A DNA stretch of 64,000 nucleotides, taken from NCBI GenBank assembly GCA_030323885.1, contig CM059187.1, forward strand, positions 85,024,027-85,088,026, in the 5' to 3' direction. The position numbers were made by a program, and so were the translations under genes. Of the stretch, positions 11,640-21,999 are shown piece after piece. Positions within the stretch are counted from its first letter, which is position 1. Every line of letters starts with the position of its first letter. The notes under the pieces were generated by a model. It did no database searches, was not told the DNA's origin, and worked only from the letters and a program-made list of their open reading frames with translations. Origin of the DNA: Branchipolynoe longqiensis. Its lineage: Eukaryota; Annelida; Polychaeta; Phyllodocida; Polynoidae.

Positions 11640-12200
11640 GGGTGGGGGGGGGGGGGGTGGAAGCAAGGGGGCACGGCGAGAGAGGGGTGGAAAAACAAGT
11701 TGTTGGTATGCGCGTCTCGTCACACAGACCACGCCTGATGGGTTACGGTGGACAGGTGGGTTGTGATTACCCTGCACTGACCGGTGCCAGCCTGTCCTGG
11801 ACCGACAGGCGCGCCCTTTTCCCCCCTCCCCCCACCCACCCACACCCACCCACTCATTCCCCTCCAGCTCCACCTCCTCCTCCTCACTCTCTCATTCCCA
11901 CACAGTGGGCAACGGCTAGAGTGGGTCCGACGCATGGCATTAGTTGTGGGCTAATAGCCGACGCGGCCCCAACAATATAGTCAATACGTTAGTCAGATCA
12001 AAGGCGCGTCACGCTAATCCGGGGATGCACGGGGGCAGGCGGGATCAAGACCGAGTCGGCCGGGGACACCCCGGGGCGGCCGGGGGCAGGGGGAGAGGGC
12101 CAGGGCGGCCAGGGACAGGCCGCGCCGGGCGGCACACGGAGTGGGGGAGGCCGAGGGCGGCGGGGCACGGGCCCTCCAGGGATTGGGCCGGTTGTGTAAT
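11640..12200. other. G/C-rich block with CpG-dense core 12005-12190
   Basis: A G run at 11645-11659, a C/A-rich tract (CCCACCCA) at 11818-11860, then a CpG-dense segment (GGCCGGGGACACCCCGGGGC). Overlapping frames on both strands give Gly/Arg/Pro-rich translations and no known domain. It could be CpG-island-like DNA near a host promoter, but nothing else supports a gene. Confidence 0.35.
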
Positions 12201-13554
12201 GAGAACCCTGCGGCACATACGTACTTGTTTGGGGACCCATCACACAAACAACTAAGGGGTTTATAATGCAGGGGTGGGAGTGGGAGTTGGTGAAGTAGGA
12301 GGGGTGGTAGGTGGGGAGTGAGTTGGTGGGAAGCTTGGTGGGTGCGGTAGGGTGGAACTCAACCGCTCCATCATGAGCCACATGGGGCCGGCCACCCGGG
12401 TATTCTTCTCTTTCAATGTTGTTGTCCTTTCTCTGTTTTTTTGAGTGTGTGTTATTCACTGGGGCTAAGCCCTCTAATCCCACCGTGCAATATCTACACA
12501 ACGGTGAAAAGTGCGCAGTGAAAATAACTAAACCATGCACACATACACACGCAAACACCACTCACACCCAACCGAACAAAATCACTGGGAGCCTGCTGGC
12601 TGGCTGCGCATGCGTAGACAGTTTGGCGTGTGGTGGCGCGCAGGTGGAAGGAGGGTGTGGAGGTGGAGGGACGGGGTGCTTTAGGGGTCGGGGTTGTGGC
12701 CCCGTTCATCGCTAGGCCGTGTTTATTTATACGCCATCGGCCTTATAAAACCTGCACCTATTGAATTCTGCTGAGCTTGATGAGGGGAGCGAAAGGCAAC
12801 GCGTCCTACGTGAATCTCAACTCTCTGGGCTGGCTGGCAGACAGGCACTAGGGTGCTTAAAACAACACCCCACCCCCTCAGGACAATGCCCCAGTGACAG
12901 CCCATGTAAGTATGTTCGCCGGAGTCCATTATACATGTAGACACACATGCGCATGCGATTAGTTGCTCGCCCACCGATAAAACATGCAAATGAGGCGGGC
13001 TTTGGCCTGGCGCCGCCCCGCGGGGTGGGGCGCTCCTAAATACCGGACGCTATGAGGCGCCAGTGGCGTGGCAGTGAATTAGGAAAGGAGTGCACCTGAC
13101 GGTCACACGTGGCTACACATCCGGGGGAGTGTCTGCGCATGCTTGGACGTGCGGCAGGGCACGTCCGGGCACACGGCCATGTGGGCGGGCATTTTGGAGT
13201 CGTCGCTTAATTAATTAATGCCGTGTTTGTATTAACCTATACTGCTTAATCAGCATTAATGGACATGGATTTACTACATATGACAATACAGACTCTCATA
13301 GGTGAATGATTTGAATCATTTTCTGACATAAATATATCAGGTTGATGGCAATAAGCTACCTTACTTTTAATTTGAAGTAACTTTTATATGTAAAATGACT
13401 AACTTAGGCGTTATTTGAAATTGAAAACTGCAGAAGTGAATTTTGCTGTTTTTTTTGTTATGTTGTTGGTGTTTGTAAAGCAGGTTATTCATCGGAACGT
13501 AAATCTTGTTCAGCGCCGATGCCCTGGATTTCCATTTCCATTACATTGTCAGTA
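12201..13554. other. Mixed non-coding stretch, promoter-like at 12.98 kb
   Basis: GC-rich until about 13200, then AT-rich with TTAATTAATTAATG at 13207-13220. No convincing coding frame. The octamer/GC-box cluster is entered separately. Confidence 0.35.
12984..13045 (+). promoter_or_regulatory. Octamer plus GC-box cluster (candidate regulatory DNA)
   Basis: A perfect octamer ATGCAAAT (12984-12991) is immediately followed by a GC box, GAGGCGGGC, and then CGCCGCCCCGCGGGG and CTAAATACC. This arrangement is seen in POU/Sp1-type promoters, but no downstream coding frame was found, so the assignment rests on motifs alone. Confidence 0.25.
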
Positions 13555-13895
13555 GAGTAGTAGTCTGTACATGAGCTCCACTACCACATGGTTCTGGCAG
13601 AGACTACGCCGCACAGCTAAGCAGTTAGACTGAACTGCGCTACATGGCGGCACGCTAGCCACTGGGCAGAGCCCTAACATGGCTACCCTCTACTGCGTGT
13701 GGCTAGCACACCCTCCACCCACCTATAGAGGCGATGAGGGACCTGGCGAGTTAGGTGGTGGGTCAGTCGACTGTTGACACCAAGGAGAGCGGATAGGTTT
13801 TGCAATAAACCAGTTTGAAGCATACTGTTTCTAAATCTTGTCGTTCTTCCGTGAGTGCAATGCAGTGCGGAAGACCATCACAATAGGTAGTTCCG
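13555..13895 (+). mobile_element. LTR-like dispersed repeat, copy 1
   Basis: Matches 14580-14878 over about 300 bp: TAGTCTGTACATGAGCTCCA, GGCGGCACGCTAGCCAC, CACCCACCTATAG, GGAGAGCGGATAGGTTTTG, AATAAA at 13804-13809, then a terminal TTCTTCCGTGAGTG...GGAAGACCA. The internal AATAAA about 80 bp from the end and a TG...CA-like outline suggest a solo LTR. No matching target duplication or internal region was found. Confidence 0.45.
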
Positions 13896-14470
13896 AGGTT
13901 ACTTAAGTAGGACTTGTCAAAACTCTCATCTTATAGGCTTCAGTAAGCAGACAAATATTCCCTTAAAATGGATTAGTGTGCACCTCTATTATATGTACCG
14001 ACACATACTTAATAAGTCAACCAGTATCTCAGTTAGATATGTCGTCCTAATCATGGTAAGTGTTGAGCTTTTGAAACTTTAATACGTTGATAACACTATG
14101 TAATCTTACTATATACCAATTAAATATATCACCATGATGAGAAGGAAGCAGCATCGCTTAGATTATCAGACTGGATGGGTAAACAAAGGGCTTTGTCGTA
14201 CCATTGACCCATTGCTTCCCCTGTGCACAGCTGCCGTCACTCTGTAAAAGTAGCTGATCAGATCAAACTAAGACTAACTCGTTAAAGGTATTATTAGTAT
14301 TTATTGAATTCGAAAACCTAAACCAAGAACTAAAATGTTGTATGTACATGTAAAATGATTTAATGTGCATCATACTCATTGTCCATTGAGTTAATTATGC
14401 ACACTTTAATTTCAGAATTCACATCACACTTCAAGTTACTATATAAACCATGACTGTATAGACATATTGT
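13896..14470. other. AT-rich unannotated stretch
   Basis: Nothing recognisable lies between the two LTR-like copies; no primer-binding site or protein remnant was seen, so I do not treat the pair as one element. Confidence 0.35.
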
Positions 14471-14530
14471 GTAAATACCTATATACCTGTAACATTTATC
14501 GGCAGACCAGTGCTACAACACTGACAAAAG
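14471..14530. repeat. Short dispersed repeat shared with 62.94 kb
   Basis: TGTAAATACCTATATACCTG then CGGCAGACCAGTGCTAC and CTGACAAA. The same words in the same order occur at 62941-63003, a distant second copy of an unidentified repeat. Confidence 0.5.
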
Positions 14531-14579
14531 ATAAATATATATATATATATATATATACACTGTATATATATATATATAT

Positions 14580-14878
14580 GTGGTAGTCTGTAGATGAGCT
14601 CCACTACCACGCAGTGGCGGCAGACACTACACCGCATACCTACGCAGTTACAGTGAACTGTGCTAGGTGGCGGCACGCTAGCCACACTCTACTGCGTGTG
14701 GCTATTACAGCCCCCACCCACCTATAGTGGTGACATGAGACCTGGTGAGGTAGGGGCGGGTCAGTGGACTGTTGATGGCACGGAGAGCGGATAGGTTTTG
14801 TAATAAACCAGTTGAAGTGTACTGTTACTCAATCTTGGCTTTCTTCCGTGAGTGTGTGGTAGTGTGGAAGACCATGGA
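14580..14878 (+). mobile_element. LTR-like dispersed repeat, copy 2
   Basis: Starts with an 8-bp stem, GTGGTAGT (14580-14587) pairing with ACTACCAC (14603-14610). Then GGCGGCACGCTAGCCAC, CACCCACCTATAG, GAGAGCGGATAGGTTTTG, AATAAA at 14802-14807 and a GTGTGGAAGACCA end. It abuts a (TA)n tract on the left. Similar to copy 1 by eye at most positions, with small indels. Confidence 0.45.
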
Positions 14879-15535
14879 CCATGATATTTACATATATGAA
14901 TATAATTATTTCCCCCCCCTACCCCCCCCCCAAAATCTGAAAAAATCGCCGCATTAAAGAACGCATAGTACCACGTCCCGCGGGAGTTGACGGTGGTGCC
15001 CTCTGGTGAAAGAGGCGAGCACTGTAGAGGCCAGGTTGACAGTGTGTGCACGCCCACCTCCACCTAGCGGGCGTTGGGGCACACGTGCCGCTGACGTTCA
15101 AGCGGGCCCCTGGCGGCGCAGAGTCGAATTAATCACGGGTGATTAAGATAATGTGACACCACCCAATGTTCAATATCACGCGAGCCGTCGATACGTCGGC
15201 AATCACTCTGGCGGGCAGAGCGGCTTTAAGAAAAGATCCATTTCAGCTCACGTGAAGACCAGAGGTAGAAATCATACATCATGCCACTTCTGCACCTCTA
15301 CACGGCCGCCCGGGAAGTGGTTAATGCGGGGGGCGGGCCTGCGTGTTGAGTGGGTGTGGCGGGGGGGGGGGGGGGATTGGTATATATGGGGTGTGTGCTG
15401 CCGGTGTCATGTGTGTGGGTGCTGGTGGTTCGGGTGGTGGGAGCGCATGCCCCCATATACGATGGAATAGAAGCATCAGGCAGGAAGGTGGCATCGGGCG
15501 CAGGGAGTGGTAGCAGGCCCGGATGCTGGTTCTCC
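14879..15535. other. GC-rich stretch with a G run at 15360-15375
   Basis: No recognisable gene. Overlapping frames on both strands at 15298-15793 derive from the G run and the decamer repeat downstream. Confidence 0.4.
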
Positions 15536-15760
15536 CGGGCTGCATTGTGTGGTTGCATTGTGTGGTTGGACTGTGTAGTTATAATATGTGGTTGTATTGT
15601 GTGTTTGTATTGTGCAGTTGTATTGCGTGGCTGGTGTGCATGGTTTTGTTTGTTGGTTGTGTTATGTGGTTGTATTGTGTGGCTTTATTATGTGTCCATA
15701 TTACATGGCTGCGTGCGTGGTTGTATTGTGCGGTTGCATTATGTGGGGTTATTGAATGGA
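15536..15760 (+). repeat. Decamer minisatellite ATTGTGTGGTTG
   Basis: Tandem, degenerate units of about 10-15 bp reading (T)ATTGTGTGGTTG. Frames translate as Cys/Ile/Val/Trp/Leu strings and look membrane-like only because of the repeat. The same repeat in opposite orientation lies at 18783-18870. Confidence 0.75.
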
Positions 15761-17710
15761 GCTGTTGTCATTGCTGATCATTTCCTCTTTTAGTTGCGTA
15801 TTGGAGATTATGCTGATCACGGATAATATTGATGGTGTTGTTCTTTCTTCTAAGGTGTTTTCTCGATAAAATATATCAATAGTGCTGTTAATGTCAATTC
15901 AAATCCATTTGCATTGTTTTTGTAATTTAGCATAATTATTGCTACTTGTTGATGGAAATATTGGCAATTGTTCAACTGGTTGGCATTTAGTGAACTTGAG
16001 GTATTTACAAACGGAGTGAAAGTGTTGGTTTTGAAGTGAGATCCTGATAATTCGGAAACAGTCTTGTTTGACTCAATAAATCCCAAATATGCCATTTAAA
16101 GAGGAACACTAATTTAGAAAATATCTGAAACAAGGGCCATTCAATCTAATCTTATCTATTATACTTCACCTCAGCTTCATTCTAGTTCCAGAACAGGTCT
16201 GTTGTGTCCTAATAACTAATATATTATGGCCGTATATATATTATATAATTAGTTCCACACTATGCAACCTCTGCACTATCCATATGTATATGCTGTGCTT
16301 TACTATTTGTAATGATTATTTTGCGTATACAACAGGAATGTTGGTCAGAACGTTGACAAGCAGGCAACGATTAATTATTCTGGCATGATGGCACTTCAAA
16401 TATCTCCGAAGGTAGTCATTTTTAAGCCAACTTACTTCAAATTAACGTAAAGTAGATTGAAACGATATTTATCTCAGAAAATGACAAACATTCAACATCA
16501 TCGGACAATCCAACTGTAATAGGGTTGTCGAGGGTTGATGTTAATATTGGGAGTATGTGCACATGTGGTACCTACTTGTTACTTAGGGTATTTGTACATC
16601 TTGTAAAAATATACTGATTTTCGGTTCGGATTTATATATTGGCAAATAGCATTACTATTCTCGGGCAACGAGGTGGGGACCAGGATTATGTGACAGGGAA
16701 GCAATGGGTGCCCCACTTGCTGTGTGACATAAGAGCCTATGTGGAAAATGTGATAACACATAGTGACCGAGATTGTGATGTGATGTTCGTATTTAAGAGA
16801 CAGTTAATGATTAGTGAAATGTTCCCTCCATGCACCAGAAAGAATGAAAGTGGAGGGGAAGGACATTTTTAATATATGTTTATTGTAACTGTCTGCAACT
16901 ACCTGTTACCATGGGGCTGATGGCCAAGCAGACCCAGCCATACTGCATGCATTATGGACACCACCTGCAACTGGGGGTTGAGTGACAGCTGTCCCCTATT
17001 AGGTTGTCGCCACCCAGGCTCTAGAGGGTGTCTGATTTGCTGGCTGTGAGAGCCCACTCACCTGAATTCCTTATACCTGACACACATACCCCACTCTAGG
17101 CATTCTTGTCACAAACTAGAAGAGCAGCTATTCAAAAGGTACTGAGCTGTGTGCACCAACCATGGGAATCTGGCTCAATGGGCTGTAGGCACTAATTCTT
17201 GTACACACTAGCAAGATACAAGAAGATTTGAGTCGGCAATTGGTAAGGAGTGAGGGTGATAGGTCGCCAGTAGGTGAACAGGAGTTGATGCCAATAAAGC
17301 ACACAACTTGTCTTCCCTTTTCTTCCTCATGAGTTTGTTGAGAGGGACACCAGGTGGGAACTGACAGACAGTTGTCCGAACACACCTGGGGAGATTAGTG
17401 GTATCCGGGGTTCTGATGGCCGAGTATCCAAAATATTACAAGCTGATAATGCTATTAATAGTGTCATTCCTGATAATTGTTGTGATATTATGTATTAGTA
17501 TGGTGCTGAACATATCAATTGGTGCTGCATCTAACGGCAATAATCGGAGTGGATGCCGGTATAATATGTTTAAGCATGGGGTTGGTTATTAATGAAAGTG
17601 CACCACACACTCAGCACTACATAACGCATTACATAACACATTTGAAAGAATGGAAACAAGCTAATAATGCGGGACAACCAATGACTCGGGTGAGAAGGAC
17701 GGAGCCGGGG
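15761..17710. other. Unannotated AT-rich stretch
   Basis: No convincing gene. A 120-bp AT-rich repeat at 16395-16525 recurs at 37735-37885. A hydrophobic 64-residue frame at 17398-17592 has no support beyond being open. Confidence 0.35.
16395..16525 (+). repeat. AT-rich dispersed repeat, copy 1
   Basis: Shared words with 37735-37885 in the same order: TATCTC near the start, CTTCAAATTAACGTAAAGTA (copy 2: TGAACTAATGTAAAATAGAT), ATCTCAGAAAATGACA, CATCGGACAATCCAACTGTA (copy 2: CCATCGGACTATGCAACTCT). Function and class unknown. Confidence 0.5.
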
Positions 17711-18139
17711 ATCGAAGGCATTAAGATGCTTATTGGGTTTGAGAGCGGGCTTACCGGGAGAAGGCGGCAGCTTCAAAGGGGCTGTTTCCCAAGGTGACCA
17801 CAGAGGATGGGTGTCCTCAATATGGCATAAGGAGGAACGGAGGAAGGGGTAAGAGGAGTGAGTGAAGGAGATGTGTATATATGTGTGAGCTTGTGTGTGT
17901 ACGGATGAGTGTCTGTGTGTGTGGAGGGAGGAGGGGTGTGTGGTTGGTTGGTTCTTGCAATGTTATAGCATGGCAACAACTAAGGTTATATCAGGATGTG
18001 CACTGACTTGTGACAGTATCACTCGTCGTGACTTTGTAGTGCTGTCCCACTGGGAAATCAGGCCACCAGCACCATAACCCACTGTCCTACTCACTAATAA
18101 TATCCTGACACTGAGCTAAACAAATACAGCCACATAAGT
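17711..18139. repeat. Duplicated composite unit, copy 1 (contains SINE-A 17940-18139)
   Basis: Begins ATCGAAGGCATTAAGATGCT, then GAGAAGGCGGCAGC, CAGAGGATG, AAGGAGGAACGGAGGAAGG, a GTGTGT-rich tract, GGAGGAGGGG and then a reverse-orientation SINE-A tail and body. The same string of modules occurs at 19614-20100. The SINE body is cut at 18139 by the LINE insertion. Confidence 0.75.
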
Positions 18140-18773
18140 CATCATCATCATCATGCTGTTTGTCGCGATGCGACAAAGACTGCTTTCATTACTTGACTGC
18201 CGCTCTCCATTTAGCTCTCTTCTGTGAGAGTTCCGTCCATGAGTCAGTCTTAATGTCTCTCAGCTTTAGGGTTCTGTTGATGGTATCCTTAAGCCGGAGA
18301 TGAGGGCACCCTCTCTTTCTGTAACAAGAAAACAGTTGAGAATAGAGGATCTGCTTTGGTAGCCTGTCTGTTGACATCCTCATGAGGTGTCCAGTCCACC
18401 AGAGATTCTTTTTGACCAGAAGATCTTCCATAGAGGGCAGCATTGTCCATTCGAGTATTTCCTTATTTGTCAATTTGTCCTTCCAGGTTAGCCTCATGAT
18501 TGAACGCAGATGTTGCATCATGAAAGCATGCAGCTTTTTCACCTGTCGTCTGTACACTGTCCAGGCCTCGGCTCTGTATAGTAGGGTGGATAGCACGATT
18601 GCACGGTAGATCTTGCCTTTGACCCGAATGGACACATGGTGGTTGTTCCAGAGTCTCTGGCGTAGTCGGCCAAAAGATGTGCAAGCCTTGGCCATCCTCC
18701 TCTGTATTTCAGCATCAATGCGTCCATCACTTGATATAGTGCTTCCGAGGTAGGTGAATTCCGGAACAGAGTA
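18140..18773 (-). mobile_element. 5'-truncated RTE-like LINE with reverse transcriptase C-terminus
   Basis: The minus strand encodes about 194 residues (18189-18771) of a non-LTR reverse transcriptase C-terminal region. Readable words are EFTYLGSTISSDGRID, AEIQRRMAKA, LLYRAEAWTVY, LRSIMRLTWKDKLTNKEIL, WWTGHLMRM, RGCPHLRLKD and a final WRAAVK before the stop. This YLGS...LLY.sEsW...GH..R...WRAAV layout is familiar from RTE/BovB-type endonuclease-reverse transcriptase proteins. The catalytic palm lies upstream and is missing. The 3' UTR is only about 49 bp and ends in an ATG/TGA repeat tail, also an RTE trait. A perfect 9-bp target duplication, CACATAAGT, brackets it (18131-18139, 18774-18782). 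The open frame continues upstream only because the host minisatellite happens to stay open. The fragment cannot move itself. Confidence 0.88.
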
Positions 18774-18782
18774 CACATAAGT

Positions 18783-18870
18783 ACAACCACGCAATACAAC
18801 CATGCAACCCAACCACACAACTACATGCCCACTACTACACACACATAGTATTAGTACAACCATACAATAC
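18783..18870 (-). repeat. Decamer minisatellite, inverted relative to 15.5 kb
   Basis: ACAACCACGCAATACAACCA-type units are the reverse complement of the array at 15536-15760. The LINE inserted at its left edge. Confidence 0.65.
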
Positions 18871-19613
18871 ACAAGCTATATAGCGCTGAGTGTGGGTGTT
18901 GTGTGTAGACCCTATAAACAGTCCTGCTGGGACTAAGGGTGCTTGTAAGAATGTACAACAAAAATGGGTGGACAGGTCGGTGACAGTACTGACGCGTAGC
19001 GTGGTGACAGTGATGATGTTTCTGCTGTCAGTTGCGGCAGCTGGTGGTGGCACTACAACTGATGCCATCACCCTGGTTGGGCTTCACTGCTGACATACTT
19101 CCTGTTCAGGTTCACGGTCATGGAGCGGTTTTGTTTCTAGTCGGTGCTTGTGTGACACTGATAGCGATGCCCCAGAATGGGATCAGACACGGCACACGTA
19201 GACGTCGGTAGTATTGGCGATATGGAGTAATGGATAATTGAATCATGGCTCCCCCCCCCTGCATCCACTAGCTGGTGCTTGCTCTTTTTTTTGTCCTACA
19301 AGAAACCCATTGTGGCATCCCTCAAGGCTCTTCTTTGATTTGCATGGGTCTGTGAGCACAGGAAAAATGGGATCGACTAAAACCCACAGCGCTAATGATA
19401 TTATTAACTGAATGATTGATTGTCGGAGTTTGCCGAGTCGCGCGTCGCGCACTTCGGCCGCGATGCTGGCGCCCTCGGGCCCTCCGTCTTTCATTAGATT
19501 TTAATGGATCACTGCCGCGATGAAATCAAACAATGGGAATAATGATTTCGTGTTCAGATCGACGCTAAAAAGCGGCCCGCTTCCGACACAAATTGGTGGG
19601 TGAGAGAGAGTTT
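18871..19613. other. Unannotated stretch
   Basis: No gene or repeat recognised. A frame at 19243-19494 has no identifiable domain. Confidence 0.35.
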
Positions 19614-20100
19614 ATCGAAGGCATTAAGATATTTATTGGGTTTGAGGGGCGAGCTTAAAGGGAGAAGGCGGCAGCATGGACGTCACTGTTTCCCAGGGCC
19701 ACCGCAGAGGATGTCTGTCTGGAAGATGGTGTACGGAGGAAAGGAGGAAGGGGTGTGAGTGGTGAGGGAAGGAGAAGTGTGTGTGTGTCTGGAGCGAGCA
19801 GGGATTGTGTGTGGAGGAAGGAGGGGTAAGTGGTTGGTTGGTTGTTTCAATGTTATATCCTGGCAACATCAAAGGTCATATCATGATGGTACCGACTTGT
19901 GACAGTGCACACTCATGGCGACTTTGGAGTGTGGTCCCACTGGGAAATCAGGCCACCAGGACCATGACTCCATATCCCAGTCACTCACATTATTCTGACA
20001 CTGAGTTAACCAGTCCTTACCCTATCATAATATTGCCGAGTACCAAGCTGGGAAATGACAAGTATTAATTTGGCAAGTCATTGGTTTGACGCGACCGCAT
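19614..20100. repeat. Duplicated composite unit, copy 2 (contains SINE-A 19831-20100)
   Basis: ATCGAAGGCATTAAGATATT, GAGAAGGCGGCAGC, GCAGAGGATGTCTG, GGAGGAAAGGAGGAAGG, GTGTGTG, GGAGGAAGGAGGGG, then the SINE-A tail TGGTTGGTTGGTTG and body to TTTGACGCGACCGC. This copy keeps the SINE portion that copy 1 lost, but lacks a full tRNA head. Confidence 0.75.
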
Positions 20101-20560
20101 CAATATATATTTTTATATATCTATATATAGCTGCTGAAAGTTACATTGTTTCACCATTGTCTGGAGACAATTATTTCATGGGGCTATTCATTTTATTATG
20201 TGTGTCCTCAAGCAGAAATCTCTTACTCTAGAGAGAGAAAACTAAAGTATTGACCTGTAGATCAGTATACAGTAATCAACGGTTCTCCAGTTCATTGCAG
20301 AATTTGTTGAACCTTCAGAATGTTACAGTATGTAACTCCCAGCAAGCTGCGCTTGTTGTTCTAATAGTGAGAATGTCTTGTAACCCAAGAGTCTGGATAT
20401 TATGAATGATATCCGATATCAATATGTAGAACGATACTCGGTATGTTTATGCCAAACCTATGTTAGATTTTAGGTTAATGGCTAAATCTGTCTTATGAAG
20501 GTGTGCCACTTAATGATTTAGATAATTCATTTCCACTCCCAGGGTAGATATCAACACTGT
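20101..20560. other. Unannotated AT-rich stretch
   Basis: Nothing recognised. Confidence 0.35.
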
Positions 20561-21000
20561 GAACTAGTACCCTGTTCTCTCTCCGAACACACCTAATCTC
20601 ACCGGGAACTATTGCCCTGTTCGCACTGACACTCCTCTAGAAGCACTGCAACGATTAATAACCATTGTAAACTATTACCCTGTTTTAATCCAAACATGCA
20701 TAGATACATGGCAAACTATTACCCTGGTCTGAGTAAGACATCTCTACACCCAATGTGTACTCTCCACAAACATACCAACACCCAATGTGTACTATTACTC
20801 TGTATTCACCACATATATACCAAGAATCAATGTGTACTATTACATATTAATCTCTACTCACCATGAAGATACATATGGTCTATGCGTAATAAATGATCAT
20901 ATACTCACCAGAAATATCAGTAATAGACAGACCAAGCCAGATAGTAGCATGTTGTATGTACTCCTGTCAAACTAAATGTTTATATCCACAGGGAACAAAA
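20561..21000. repeat. Degenerate satellite with ACTATTACCCTGT words
   Basis: Units of about 45-60 bp repeat the word (A)CTATTACCCTGTnnT, e.g. GAACTAGTACCCTGTTC, AAACTATTACCCTGTTTT, AAACTATTACCCTGGTCT and GTGTACTATTACTCTGTATT. The pattern weakly resumes at 21590-21790 (TATTCTGTACTC, TTATCCTGTATA, GTTACCCTGTACC). Confidence 0.6.
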
Positions 21001-21139
21001 GTCCTGTAATTGTACAAATAATGCTGAACTTACTACTAATAAAGATTGAACACTTTATTTACTAGTAATACCCGTATTCACTACTAATAAGCATAACCAC
21101 ATTGTCCGTGATGCTGAGCAACACGGGTAATTTGACATG

Positions 21140-21565
21140 CATACACAGCCATAGCCTCATAGTAACTAAGGAAGGCCTTATGCTGCCACCTATCAAGGAA
21201 CGATTGTATTAGTATATGCCTTGTGCATCAACACCGCCTATCTTCACTTTCGAGATATGAAACCTGATTAGGCTGAGTAAATGCTATTGGTCTGCCAGCT
21301 GCAGTCGCCTTATTGAACTAATTAACCTTACAAGCCTATATAAGGCCAGGTCCAGCAGCAGTGAGCTGACTTCAACACGGGCAAAAGGAGGACCCTGACC
21401 AGCCTTAAAATTGCCAGCCACCCACCCATACATGACATTTTTGAGGCCGAGGGTTAAAGCTTCTTGACCTCACTGTATTTGAACTTGTTGTTGAAATTGA
21501 ACTTTGTATTGATCAAAAGCTTACACTGCTGGTACTAAAATAAATCCAACTTTATACTTATTTGC
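21140..21565 (+). promoter_or_regulatory. TATA-containing, LTR-like promoter segment
   Basis: CCTATATAAGGCC at about 21335-21347 is followed about 190 bp later by AATAAA (21539-21544) and a short CTGTGTCGTTGTCA end. A TATA box and poly(A) signal in one short unit is typical of an LTR, but I cannot find the left border, a target duplication or internal genes. It could also be an isolated host promoter. Confidence 0.3.
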
Positions 21566-21999
21566 TGTGTCGTTGTCAAATTATATATAAGTATTCTGTA
21601 CTCAAAATCACCACTATGCACACATATTCTGTACATCTCACTAGCCGAGCTCACCAGATCATACACGATTATCCTGTATATAGTACTAACTAGCATATGT
21701 ATAGCATGTCATGTTACCCTGTACCCGACATTACCAAGCCTATATGAGCACAATGTAATAGGATCCTGTATCCAATATTAGCGGACAGAAACACACTGTC
21801 CACAGTCACATTGTATTCATCACAAACAAGCGCAGCCACATAAAAGACAGCCCCCTCCTCCAAACCCGACTCCCCGCCAGGCTCACCCACCTCCCTCACC
21901 ACCCTCCTTCCCTACTCGTTCTCCTCGCCGCCATCTCACACGGCATCTAGAGCGCACAAAAACAAATTTTAATTATCATATAAGTAATTCATGCGTGTT

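Noticed and set aside
11998..12561. 187-residue Pro/Arg-rich minus-strand frame
   Set aside because: GC-biased block with frames on both strands; no domain or splice evidence.
15350..15793. Cys/Trp/Val-rich 'membrane protein'
   Set aside because: Runs through the G run and the ATTGTGTGGTTG minisatellite.
17398..17592. 64-residue hydrophobic peptide
   Set aside because: Single short frame in AT-rich DNA with no signal, homologue or neighbouring exon recognised.
18774..18872. N-terminal extension of the LINE frame
   Set aside because: It lies outside the target duplication and encodes the host minisatellite, so it is a chance fusion.
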